Shown piece after piece: positions 7,564-13,568 of a stretch of 13,672 nt of DNA. The position numbers and the translations under genes were made by a program. The stretch spans positions 1 to 13,672 of the forward strand of contig CAZDVZ010000041.1 of NCBI GenBank assembly GCA_964509125.1, read 5' to 3'. The notes under the pieces were generated by a model that was given only the letters and a program-made list of their open reading frames with translations, ran no database searches and was not told the origin of the DNA. The DNA is from SIG653 sp964509125 (GTDB lineage: Bacteria > Bacillota > Clostridia > Oscillospirales > CAG-382). Position 1 is the stretch's first letter; each line of letters begins with the position of its first letter.

Positions 7564-7788
7564 GCTTGCGCGTACTGGCTCACACGTAAACGGGTCAAAT
7601 AGTGCTTTTATACTCATTTGCTCATACGCCAAATCTTATTGTAGCTGATTTTTTATGTATTCTGCTATAGCCTTTGGTTCTTTCACGCTGTATCCACATA
7701 ATTATGTTAGCTATTAGCGCAAACCCTAATTGAATAATTACTTGCCAAAAATATCTCCGTTATTATATTACCTTTTGCAATAGTGAAT
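7564..7788. other. Intergenic stretch with possible minus-strand gene debris
   Basis: No convincing complete gene. On the minus strand two 25-codon frames (7699-7622, beginning MWIQRERTKGYS, and 7617-7540, beginning MSIKALFDPF) read like protein sequence, but both lack good ribosome binding sites and the second runs into the terminator stem. They may be remnants of a mobile-element gene. I cannot assign a family. Confidence 0.25.
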
Positions 7789-7807
7789 CGTGTTCAGGCA
7801 GAACACG
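7789..7807. repeat. Perfect inverted repeat upstream of the recombinase
   Basis: CGTGTTC and GAACACG pair perfectly around a 5-nt centre. It lies about 57 nt before the recombinase ATG and could be an operator, a recombinase arm site or a small hairpin. Function unknown. Confidence 0.5.
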
Positions 7808-7863
7808 GGGGGACTTTCGCAAAAATATTGCAAAATGATACAAGCAATAGGAGGTAATATCAA

Positions 7864-8577
7864 ATGGAAAGAATTATTACAAATTCAATGATCGGAGAAT
7901 TTGAAAACTATCTTCGTTCGGATGAAAAGAGCGAAAACACAATTAAAAAATATTTGCGTGATGTAAAGGTGTTTTGTGAGTTCACAAGTTCTAATGAAGT
8001 TAGTAAGGCTGTGGTTATGGAGTTCAAGGCTTCGCTTGTTGAGAATTATGAGATTACAAGTGCCAATTCTATGATCGCAACAGTGAATGCCTTCCTGCGT
8101 TTTATAGGTTGGGTTGATTGCTGCATCAAGCAGTTTAAGGTACAGAAAAAGTCTTTCTGTTCTGAGGACAAAGAACTGACGAAGGCGGAGTATATTCGTC
8201 TTGTAAACACTGCAAAACAAAAAGGTGATGAGAGATTGAATTTGATTTTGCAGACAATCTGCGGAACGGGGATTCGTGTGAGCGAACTGCAGTTTATCAC
8301 TGTTGAAGCTGTGCGTAAAGGCGAAGCGGTTGTGTCTTGCAAAAATAAAACCCGAACGGTGTTTATCGTTCGGGAACTGCAAAAGAAGCTATTGAATTAT
8401 ATTAAGACCAAGGGTATCACTACAGGTTGCATCTTTATTACAAAATCCGGAAAACCTATGAGCTGCTGCAATATCTGGCGTGAGATGAAAGCATTGTGTG
8501 AGCAGGCGGGGGTATCGCCTGATAAAGTGTTTCCTCACAATCTTCGTCATCTGTTTGTAGTATTCTTCTTCGGATAA
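7864..8577 (+). pseudogene. Tyrosine recombinase/integrase, C-terminus lost
   Basis: Site-specific recombinase of the phage-integrase family. The ATG has AGGAGG (7849-7854) 9 nt upstream. Residues about 8-95 form the N-terminal SAM-like DNA-binding domain, and the catalytic domain follows. The first catalytic arginine fits R138 in CGTGIRVSEL, and the HxxR box is HNLRH (H225, R228). Right after HNLRHLF the sequence switches to an unrelated VVFFFG and stops at 237 residues. The second His/Trp box and the nucleophilic tyrosine are missing, so the protein should not be able to cleave DNA. The break coincides with the junction to a serine recombinase fragment. The start and N-terminal part look intact, so a truncated DNA-binding protein could still be made. 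Confidence 0.88.
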
Positions 8578-9498
8578 AGAACTATCATTTACGGAAAAGG
8601 TATCCCCACACCGAGGCGCAAGAAAGTATGGCAGGTCAGTACCGTGGAGAGCATTCTTACAAACGAGAAATACAAAGGTGATGCCAGGCTTCAGAAGCGT
8701 TTCACCACCGACTACCTTACAAAAACGATGAAGGTCAACGAGGGTGAAGTTCCGCAATACTACGTGGAGAACAGCCACCCTGCCATCATTGACGCAAGAG
8801 CGTGGGATATGGTTCAAGGGGAACTGCGCCGACGGAAGGAATCCACACACCGAAATCTCTCGCAGAGTCCATTCTCTGGTAGAGTATTCTGCGGTGATTG
8901 CGGAGAGCAGTTCGGTCCCAAGGTATGGCACTCCAATAGCCGGTACCGCCGTGTGATATGGCAATGTAACCATAAATTCAAGGGCGCGGAGAAATGCACC
9001 ACGCCCCACCTTACCGAGGATGCGCTCAAGGAATATACCATCGCCGCATTGAGCCTACTTTTGAAAAATCGAGAAGCCTTGTTTGAAGACGGACGGCTGG
9101 TCAAGGCTGCGCTTTCCGATCACACCGAAATAGACACCGAGCTTCGTGCGGTTGCCGAGGAGATGGAGGTGGTAGCGGGGCTGATTGAGAAAAGTATCGC
9201 TACCAATGCGATAACGGCTCTCGACCAAGACGAATACGCCAAAACCTATGAGAGCCTTACCGAACGCTACCAAGGCTTGCAGAAGCGTTATACGACTCTC
9301 ACACGGCAGAGGGAGGATAAGCAATTCAAGGCGGACGAGCTCAGCGGTTTCCTCTTTGGGCTTGGCGAGCTTGACCTCCTTGACACCGAATGGAGCGATA
9401 GCCGTTTCCACGCAATTATTGAGCGCATCACCGTACATAATGACGGACGGCTTGTGTTCACCTTCCGCAACGGCAACGAGGAGACGGTGATGATGTGA
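8578..9498 (+). pseudogene. Large serine recombinase, N-terminal catalytic domain missing
   Basis: Open frame in the same phase as the tyrosine recombinase before it. Homology to the large serine recombinases begins near GKGIPTPRRK (8593) and continues through the Recombinase domain (VSTVESILTNEKYKGD, then VPQYYVENSHPAIID), a zinc ribbon with CGDC, a later C and another C (C83, C86, C108 and C118 counting from 8644), a long Glu/Arg-rich coiled coil and the C-terminal strand ending NGNEETVMM. The resolvase domain with the catalytic serine is absent, and there is no ATG with a ribosome binding site; a GTG at 8644 is the first usable codon. Base composition is clearly higher in GC than the flanks, pointing to a separate origin. 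Confidence 0.9.
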
Positions 9499-9513
9499 AA
9501 ATCTATAAAATTG

Positions 9514-9541
9514 AAAGAGCCGACTATAGAAGCCGACTCTT
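9514..9541 (-). terminator. Hairpin, inverted copy of the one at 12412-12439
   Basis: Read on the minus strand: AAGAGTCGGCT, six variable bases, GTCGGCTCTTT. It lies 15 nt after the serine recombinase stop. Stem pairs include wobbles. It may end transcripts from either side, although the flanking T runs are modest. Both 11-nt arms are identical to those at 12412-12439. Confidence 0.6.
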
Positions 9542-9622
9542 TCTTTTATATCAAAACGACGCCCAAAACGAACTTTTTGTAAAAATATCCGTACAAAAAT
9601 TCGCATTTTTACGAAAAAAGTA

Positions 9623-9650
9623 TTGATTTTTTTGCGCAATGTGGTATAAT
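9623..9650 (+). promoter_or_regulatory. Promoter of the small RNA
   Basis: TTGATT (9623-9628), 16-bp spacer, TATAAT (9645-9650) with TGG forming an extended -10. Predicted start near 9657, exactly where the conserved RNA core begins. Confidence 0.75.
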
Positions 9651-9656
9651 AATAGT

Positions 9657-9729
9657 GCTTACTGAAGGATTCTTATATCCTTTGAAAGTCGCCTGATAAG
9701 TGTTGGTAGCGCTTATCGGGCTTTTTTTT
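9657..9729 (+). ncRNA. Small RNA of unknown family, possible antisense regulator
   Basis: A compact RNA gene of about 73 nt with a near-consensus promoter ending 6 nt before it and a strong terminator closing it. Its core (9656-9687, starting TGCTTACTGAAG) recurs at 11219-11250 with 28 of 32 identical bases, and GTTGGTAGC (9702-9710) recurs at 11281-11289. The 5' TGCT-AC can pair with GGTAGC(G), and AAGGAT..ATCCTT forms an inner hairpin. No ribosome binding site or open frame is visible, so it is probably non-coding. It points towards the end of the minus-strand DUF4417 operon and is complementary to that operon's leader. I do not recognise it as a named family. Confidence 0.6.
9691..9729 (+). 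terminator. Terminator of the small RNA
   Basis: Ten-bp stem GCCTGATAAG/CTTATCGGGC (one T-G pair) with an 11-nt loop, followed by eight Ts. The T run overlaps the stop codon of the convergent gene. Confidence 0.85.
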
Positions 9730-10075
9730 AGTCTTGCCCTAAAATTTCGGTATTATCATCCATTATTACGTTTCTAAAAGCAACCCCTTCGATACAAGTG
9801 CTGTTAAGGGCGTCTTCCATATCAGCAAATTCTTCAAGCAAAACGTACTTTCTTTTTGCTTTAGGATTGCTGTCTTTACGATAGAGACCGAAGAGAGCCT
9901 CTTTGCCATTAGGCAAAATAGTATCCTGCTTTTCATATATCGACCCTGTGTTAAATCTATATTCTGTGCCGTTATAAGAAAAATCCAAGCCAAACCAATG
10001 ACCATCCGAAGGTCCCCAAACACCGATATATTGGGAAGTGAACTCTTCAAGGGAATTAAATTCGTTTTTTCTCAT
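9728..10075 (-). CDS. Small unknown protein, possible partner/immunity protein
   Basis: 115-residue acidic soluble protein, no signal peptide or membrane segment. Visible stretches include YIGVWGPSDGHWFGLDF near 16-32 and a Glu/Asp-rich C-terminal third ending NTEILGQD. I do not recognise the family. The ATG overlaps the stop of the upstream gene as ATGA, so the two are translationally coupled; this arrangement is common for toxin-immunity and toxin-antitoxin pairs, and the single-domain acidic character fits an immunity protein, but this is inference from layout only. Last gene of the operon; its stop lies inside the T run of the convergent small-RNA terminator. Confidence 0.75.
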   Translation of the reverse strand: MRKNEFNSLEEFTSQYIGVWGPSDGHWFGLDFSYNGTEYRFNTGSIYEKQDTILPNGKEALFGLYRKDSNPKAKRKYVLLEEFADMEDALNSTCIEGVAFRNVIMDDNTEILGQD

Positions 10076-10461
10076 CGTAAATGAAACTCCTTCTTTATCT
10101 TTTTTATTAAAGCAGACTCTTCCGGTGTCGGGGGAATGCCGGGGTCGTTTTTGTTGTGACTGAGATAAACATGACGATGAGGTTGCACGCCTTTATGATC
10201 GTGCGCCAAGTCAATGCTTACCGCTTGCTTGTGAGCGTCGTCATAATATGCAAGATGCTTCAGCTCACCATTTTTAACAACTGCATAGATTCTTCCTGGG
10301 GTGTGAGAGTATTCGGGAGCTTTCACCGCATTAGAATCTTGAATGATAACTTTGACATTGGGATTGCTGCTTAAAGACCCCAATGACATATAGTGTTGCC
10401 CGCCTTGCACAAAACTAAAATTTCCGGTGTTGACGTCAACAAATGCACCACGAGAACCCAT
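10072..10461 (-). CDS. His-rich small phage-type conserved protein
   Basis: 129 residues from the ATG at 10461, chosen because AGGAGG lies 7 nt upstream and the ATG overlaps the DUF4417 stop (TAATG); a longer frame starts at 10500 but has no such site. The protein begins MGSRGAFVDVNTGNFSFV and carries a histidine cluster near 90-108, DLAHDHKGVQPHRHVYLSH, with spacing HxHx6HxHx4H, plus a basic C-terminus. I recall similar proteins beginning MGSRGA in clostridial phages and mobile elements, of unknown function. The His cluster could bind metal or be a nuclease site; this is not established. Coupled to the genes on both sides. Confidence 0.8.
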   Translation of the reverse strand: MGSRGAFVDVNTGNFSFVQGGQHYMSLGSLSSNPNVKVIIQDSNAVKAPEYSHTPGRIYAVVKNGELKHLAYYDDAHKQAVSIDLAHDHKGVQPHRHVYLSHNKNDPGIPPTPEESALIKKIKKEFHLR

Positions 10462-11147
10462 TATACCGCCTCCTTTATCGTGAATATCGAAGGTATCCAC
10501 TCGATCCTCAACTGTTTGTTTTTGACCGTAAAGGATTCGGTATACTTGAAATTCAGAAAAGTGCCTGTCATCCCCGGTATCATATTGCCAAACACAATTA
10601 CAACCGGAGGCTCGATACGTGCCTTCATTTCGTTAAAGCCGCGCAAAAAATCCTCTTGGTAGTCTGTGCATCCCAAGGTAGATATGATTACGGGAGTTTT
10701 GCTTTCTATTGCACTAAAGCACATATCGTAGGTGTCGGGTAATGCCCAGCCTACTGTAGGGATGACGGACAATCCGTAATTTTGCCACGTGCGTCCTAAC
10801 CATCTTCCCATATATACATTGTGACGAATATCGTTAATATTCATCGTGGGATAAATGCTGAAGTCGGGGGTAGCCACCGCAGCATAGGTTTGCATCATCG
10901 GAATCCGTTTTAGCGGATCGTTCCAAAAACGCATTAAATCTTTATCGTAGCTGAACATCATCAGCAACTTGTTATCGTTGTCAGGCAACGATTTCATGCA
11001 CTTGAAATTACGGACTTCTAAGTTCTCATAATCCAAGTTGCGAGTTAAACGCCGAATCACGGGGAATCCGTATTTATCGTATTCGCAATCCCCAATGATA
11101 GGACGAATAACCTTGTACTTCTCAAACTCTGTAAGACCTTTAATCAT
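10461..11147 (-). CDS. DUF4417 protein
   Basis: 228-residue soluble protein. Central motif RWLGRTWQNYGLSVIPTVGW (about 114-133), followed by CFSAIESKTPVIISTLGC and a hydrophobic stretch VVIVFGNMIPG, matches my recollection of the DUF4417 family, which is found in phages, plasmids and integrative elements of clostridia and has no known activity. A weak AGGTAGG lies 9 nt before the ATG, within a small palindrome AGGTAATAACCT that could hide the start. A 200-nt structured leader separates it from the ImmA/IrrE gene; no clear promoter lies in that leader, so it is probably transcribed from the XRE promoter. Confidence 0.82.
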   Translation of the reverse strand: MIKGLTEFEKYKVIRPIIGDCEYDKYGFPVIRRLTRNLDYENLEVRNFKCMKSLPDNDNKLLMMFSYDKDLMRFWNDPLKRIPMMQTYAAVATPDFSIYPTMNINDIRHNVYMGRWLGRTWQNYGLSVIPTVGWALPDTYDMCFSAIESKTPVIISTLGCTDYQEDFLRGFNEMKARIEPPVVIVFGNMIPGMTGTFLNFKYTESFTVKNKQLRIEWIPSIFTIKEAV

Positions 11148-11201
11148 AGGTTATTACCTACCTTTCTGCAAAATTTTCGTAAAATAGTAATAGTAAAGGT
11201 A

Positions 11202-11308
11202 GGGGATATGAATACAACTGCTTACTGAAGAACTCTTATATCCCCTGAAATATTCGGTTGTCCGAAAGGCACAAGTCACCGTTGGTAGCAGTTTCTTATG
11301 CCGCATAC
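11202..11308. ncRNA. Structured leader before DUF4417, second copy of the small-RNA core
   Basis: Contains the 32-nt core (11219-11250) and GTTGGTAGC (11281-11289) shared with the RNA at 9657. Further pairings: GGGGATAT (11202-11209) with ATATCCCC (11238-11245), AACTGCT-AC with GGTAGCAGTT (about 11217-11293), TTCGG/CCGAA around 11252-11265, and CTTATG/CATAAG (11295-11319). No clear plus-strand promoter or T run is seen here, so it more likely acts in the minus-strand operon mRNA as a leader between the ImmA/IrrE and DUF4417 genes. Which strand is functional is uncertain. Confidence 0.5.
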
Positions 11309-11348
11309 AAAATCATAAGCATCACCCCTTTCACAAAGTGGATAAAAT

Positions 11349-11903
11349 TTATACGGGAATTATGTCAAATCCCTTTTTCTTTTCGCACTCAATAGCGTAT
11401 AGTTGTCTATCCGCACAAGCGGTAGATACTACACATATTTCGTGTATTTCAGGCACATTCATTCCATTTATTAGGTAGGACGGAGCAAGCAACTCACCGC
11501 CGAACACATCCGCTTGCCAGTCGGGATCACGGAAGTGCGGAATTTTCTCGTTAGGGTCTGCCTTACAGAAAACTACTGATGACTCATCATGCATAAAGAA
11601 GTGCCCGACCTCGTGAGCCATCGTTAACCTATCTCTGCCTTTGCCTTTGCAAGCACCAATATACACATCCTCGCGGATACGAATTTTATGCTCACTCGGG
11701 ATTGTTTCACCGTGAAGATTTCCCATTTCAGTTTCGGTGCAAATCTCAAACACGAACTCAGGGAATACTTCCGGCATAACGCGCTCAACGAAATGAACAA
11801 TGTCAAAATACAGTTTATCCTCAACACCCAAGGAGCGACGTATTTCTCTAACGTGCGCCCAGATGGCTTGCCTGGAAGTGGGTTTTACAGAAAATTTGCT
11901 CAT
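11349..11903 (-). CDS. ImmA/IrrE-type metallopeptidase
   Basis: 184-residue cytoplasmic zinc protease of the ImmA/IrrE family, which typically cleaves or inactivates a partner XRE repressor to switch on mobile-element genes. The zinc motif HEVGH is at 97-101 (H97, E98, H101), followed by FFMH. The downstream motif is DWQADVFGGELLAP (128-141), where many relatives have a glutamate at the start of this stretch, so the third ligand assignment is uncertain. The ATG overlaps the stop of the XRE gene by 4 nt, a standard arrangement for this regulator-protease pair. Confidence 0.92.
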   Translation of the reverse strand: MSKFSVKPTSRQAIWAHVREIRRSLGVEDKLYFDIVHFVERVMPEVFPEFVFEICTETEMGNLHGETIPSEHKIRIREDVYIGACKGKGRDRLTMAHEVGHFFMHDESSVVFCKADPNEKIPHFRDPDWQADVFGGELLAPSYLINGMNVPEIHEICVVSTACADRQLYAIECEKKKGFDIIPV

Positions 11904-12259
11904 TCACTATCCCCGTTGTTCATAAGTTTTTTGAGAGCCTCTAACTGTTCATCAGTGAAATCACTGAAAGAGCGCGCAAACGATACCGCGAGTTTTTTTG
12001 CGGTCGGTGATACCTCTTCAAAATCAAGTATAACGGCTTTTTCCGATATGGAAATAGCTTCGTCAAGCTCATCCTCTTGAGCTGGGGTAAGTGCATAAGC
12101 AGAACGGATTTTCAAATTCCATTCATAAGGCATTTTTTTCTTTCCAAGTTCAACAGCGGAAAGGAACGAAGGCGTAACATCGAGTTTCTTTGCCATAGTC
12201 AAAAGCACCTCTCCGTTATCAACTCGTAATTTTTTAAGAAATTTACCTATCTCTGTCAT
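11900..12259 (-). CDS. XRE-family transcriptional regulator
   Basis: 119-residue protein with an N-terminal helix-turn-helix (about 5-55; TMAKKLDVTPSFLSAVELGK is the recognition region) and an acidic helical C-terminal half. It is probably the repressor of its own operon: an inverted repeat CAACC-N4-GGTTG overlaps the -35 box. Paired with the overlapping ImmA/IrrE protease, which likely relieves repression on a signal such as DNA damage or a peptide. GAGAGG lies 9 nt before the ATG. First gene of the module that runs on to DUF4417. Confidence 0.92.
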   Translation of the reverse strand: MTEIGKFLKKLRVDNGEVLLTMAKKLDVTPSFLSAVELGKKKMPYEWNLKIRSAYALTPAQEDELDEAISISEKAVILDFEEVSPTAKKLAVSFARSFSDFTDEQLEALKKLMNNGDSE

Positions 12260-12291
12260 ATCAAAATACCTCTCTTTTTTATTCTACAGAC

Positions 12292-12320
12292 ATTATATCA
12301 CGAAAAATACGTTTTGTCAA
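12292..12320 (-). promoter_or_regulatory. Promoter of the XRE-ImmA-DUF4417 operon
   Basis: Perfect consensus on the minus strand: TTGACA (12315-12320), 17-bp spacer, TATAAT (12292-12297). Predicted start near 12285. Confidence 0.88.
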
Positions 12321-12331
12321 CCATTTGGTTG
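12318..12331. promoter_or_regulatory. Candidate XRE operator
   Basis: CAACCATTTGGTTG is a palindrome matching at 12 of 14 positions and overlaps half of the -35 hexamer, the expected place for an autorepressor. Confidence 0.55.
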
Positions 12332-12411
12332 AAAAAATACACAAAAGAGTTCAATGTTTGTTTTGATTGTACCATATTGTGTACTGTAAAAATCCTTGAT
12401 TAGTTTTTACG

Positions 12412-12445
12412 AAGAGTCGGCTATTACGGTCGGCTCTTTTTTGTG
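12412..12445 (+). terminator. Hairpin terminator, inverted copy of the one at 9514-9541
   Basis: AAGAGTCGGCT, six bases, GTCGGCTCTTT, then further Ts. Works in the plus direction, yet no plus-strand gene is visible just upstream, and a promoter for the next gene overlaps its T run. Confidence 0.7.
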
Positions 12446-12452
12446 TTATAAT
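12444..12452 (+). promoter_or_regulatory. Extended -10 promoter of the small gene at 12489
   Basis: TGT followed by TATAAT (12447-12452), identical in its TGTGTTATAATTA context to the CLC promoter. No good -35 at 16-18 bp, because the terminator stem occupies that place. Confidence 0.55.
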
Positions 12453-12488
12453 TAAAACTCCAAAATATATTTTAAGGAGCAAAACATT

Positions 12489-12683
12489 ATGAAACAGAAA
12501 AAGTGCCAAGATGTTTACGGAGAACCGGAAATCTTCTACTATCCAAATGCCGTCGTAAAAGTTTACCACCCCATCCTTACGGAAGAAGAGCGTGAACGTC
12601 GTATGGAGAGAATCAAGCAAGCAGCCATCAGGCTTTTATTATCTATGGAGGAAAATAAGCGGAAGAATAATCAAAATCAGTAA
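12489..12683 (+). CDS. Small recombinase-locus protein of unknown function
   Basis: 64-residue charged protein with AAGGAGC about 9 nt before the ATG. The middle reads NAVVKVYHPILTEEERERRM followed by an Arg/Lys-rich amphipathic helix. From memory, short proteins with a VKVYRPxLTEEER motif are common just in front of serine recombinase genes in clostridial mobile elements, but I know no function for them. Here no recombinase follows; the only serine recombinase is the fragment 3 kb to the left, so this may be a leftover of the same element. No membrane segment or signal. Confidence 0.75.
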   Translation: MKQKKCQDVYGEPEIFYYPNAVVKVYHPILTEEERERRMERIKQAAIRLLLSMEENKRKNNQNQ

Positions 12684-12696
12684 TTTAACGAATAGC

Positions 12697-12805
12697 GGTA
12701 TTTTAACGATAGGACGGCACTATACCTTGACGGGGAGTAGTGCTTTTCTGCATTTTAGGCTATCCCTGGCACAAGATATAGGCACCGTAAATACCAAAAT
12801 GCACT
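12697..12805. other. Structured spacer after the small gene
   Basis: No gene in 12684-12971. The left half contains GCACTA (12717-12722) pairing with TAGTGC (12738-12743) and TGCATTTT (12749-12756) pairing with AAAATGCA (12796-12803). An 11-nt direct repeat TTTTAACGATA occurs at 12701-12711 and 12850-12860, bracketing this part. It could be an untranslated RNA, a recombination site remnant or the leader of a lost recombinase gene. Confidence 0.45.
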
Positions 12806-12816
12806 ACCAAAGAGAA

Positions 12817-12841
12817 AAAGCCCTTGATTTACAAGGACTTT
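12817..12841 (-). terminator. Third minus-strand terminator-like hairpin
   Basis: On the minus strand AAAGTCCTTG pairs with CAAGGGCTTT (one mismatch) and is followed by TTCTCTTT. Confidence 0.5.
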
Positions 12842-12867
12842 CGGTCAATTTTTAACGATAAAAAGAA

Positions 12868-12903
12868 AACAGTAGATCGATACGATTGTATCAATCTACT
12901 GTT
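12868..12903 (-). terminator. Second minus-strand terminator hairpin
   Basis: Long stem of 10 plus 5 bp with one mismatch (AACAGTAGAT outer arm, GATAC inner arm) and a 4-nt loop; on the minus strand TTCTTTTT follows. Confidence 0.7.
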
Positions 12904-12913
12904 CCTTATTTGC

Positions 12914-12936
12914 GAAAAAGCGCACAAACGGTGCGC
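12914..12936 (-). terminator. First terminator of the four-helix-bundle operon
   Basis: GCGCAC/GTGCGC stem (12920-12936) with a 5-nt loop, followed on the minus strand by TTTTT. Lies 36 nt after the stop of the last gene. Confidence 0.75.
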
Positions 12937-12971
12937 GAGGTTAGGTAAAAACGCAAAAAAGGTGTGCAGAA

Positions 12972-13178
12972 TCAATAGTCGGATAAAACAGCAATACCGT
13001 ATTTGTTGTATTTAACACGGAAAACATTCGATTCATCAAAATCACAATATAGCTTTTGAAACTTTTTTATTGCTTTCTTTTTTGACCAAGCTCTACACAA
13101 AGCGCAGTCATCGGTTGCAACGTGGTTACCATCATTTTCCATTGAATTGGAAATAAACAAACAATAAAGGAACATCAT
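12972..13178 (-). CDS. Small unknown protein with CxxC pair
   Basis: 68 residues from the ATG at 13178 (a second ATG follows at once at 13175). AAAGGAG lies just upstream and the start overlaps the stop of the four-helix-bundle gene, so the two are coupled; an upstream in-frame ATG at 13235 lacks a binding site and lies inside that gene. The N-terminus MMFLYCLFI is short and hydrophobic, then comes DDCALCRAW and a basic, Phe/Tyr-rich C-terminal half ending YGIAVLSDY. I do not recognise a family. The CxxC might bind metal, but a single pair is weak evidence. Confidence 0.65.
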   Translation of the reverse strand: MMFLYCLFISNSMENDGNHVATDDCALCRAWSKKKAIKKFQKLYCDFDESNVFRVKYNKYGIAVLSDY

Positions 13179-13519
13179 TTTTCTCCTTTCGCTGTGTTTA
13201 TCGAAGCAATCAACAATCTGCGAATAGAACCGCAATCATGTAATACACTTTTTGCAATTTCTTCCGAAATAATATTTGCCCTTTGTGTGATCTCAATCCA
13301 GTATTCTGTTTCATAGCATTCTTTGAGGGAAATCTGCAACTTGGCAACGAAATCCGCTTTGCTATGAGCATACTTTGCCTCTCTGATATTCGCGCCAATA
13401 CTTGTGCCGCTTCGTTCGAGTTGAGTGGTTAATGAATAGTGTCCTTTGATGCCGTCTGTCAAAGTCAAGATTTTGACCGCAAATTCGGTTGACATATCAG
13501 AAAGTTTGTTTTCTGCCAT
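13175..13519 (-). CDS. Four-helix-bundle protein (23S rRNA IVP / Avd-like family)
   Basis: 114 residues, all helical in appearance. Typical family motifs are SLTTQLERSGTSIGANIREA (near 30-49), SKADFVAKLQISLKECYET (near 53-71) and YWIEI. The family was first named for proteins encoded in intervening sequences of 23S rRNA genes, and includes the Avd accessory protein of diversity-generating retroelements; most members, like this one, stand alone with no known role. I chose ATG 13519 because GAGGTGA lies just upstream and the predicted transcription start (about 13533) excludes the ATG at 13537. No reverse transcriptase or rRNA gene lies nearby. Confidence 0.9.
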   Translation of the reverse strand: MAENKLSDMSTEFAVKILTLTDGIKGHYSLTTQLERSGTSIGANIREAKYAHSKADFVAKLQISLKECYETEYWIEITQRANIISEEIAKSVLHDCGSIRRLLIASINTAKGEK

Positions 13520-13539
13520 AATAATCACCTCTTTCACTC

Positions 13540-13568
13540 ATTATATCACAAAATCTCTAAATAGTCAA
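13540..13568 (-). promoter_or_regulatory. Promoter of the four-helix-bundle operon
   Basis: TTGACT (13563-13568), 17-bp spacer, TATAAT (13540-13545) on the minus strand. Confidence 0.85.

Noticed and set aside
8389..9009. 206-codon minus-strand open frame across both recombinase fragments
   Set aside because: It spans the junction of two clearly recognisable plus-strand recombinases and has no family features of its own apart from the short SLSEEEYYKQM stretch noted separately.
10443..10742. Plus-strand open frame opposite the DUF4417 gene
   Set aside because: Antisense to a better-supported coupled gene, with no binding site or recognisable motif.
9657..11308. Retron or type III toxin-antitoxin RNA
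   Set aside because: No reverse transcriptase is present, and the RNA copies are not tandem short repeats in front of a ToxN-like gene.
7864..12683. Intact prophage or conjugative element
   Set aside because: No structural, replication or transfer genes are present and both recombinases are broken; no matching att repeats were found by eye.
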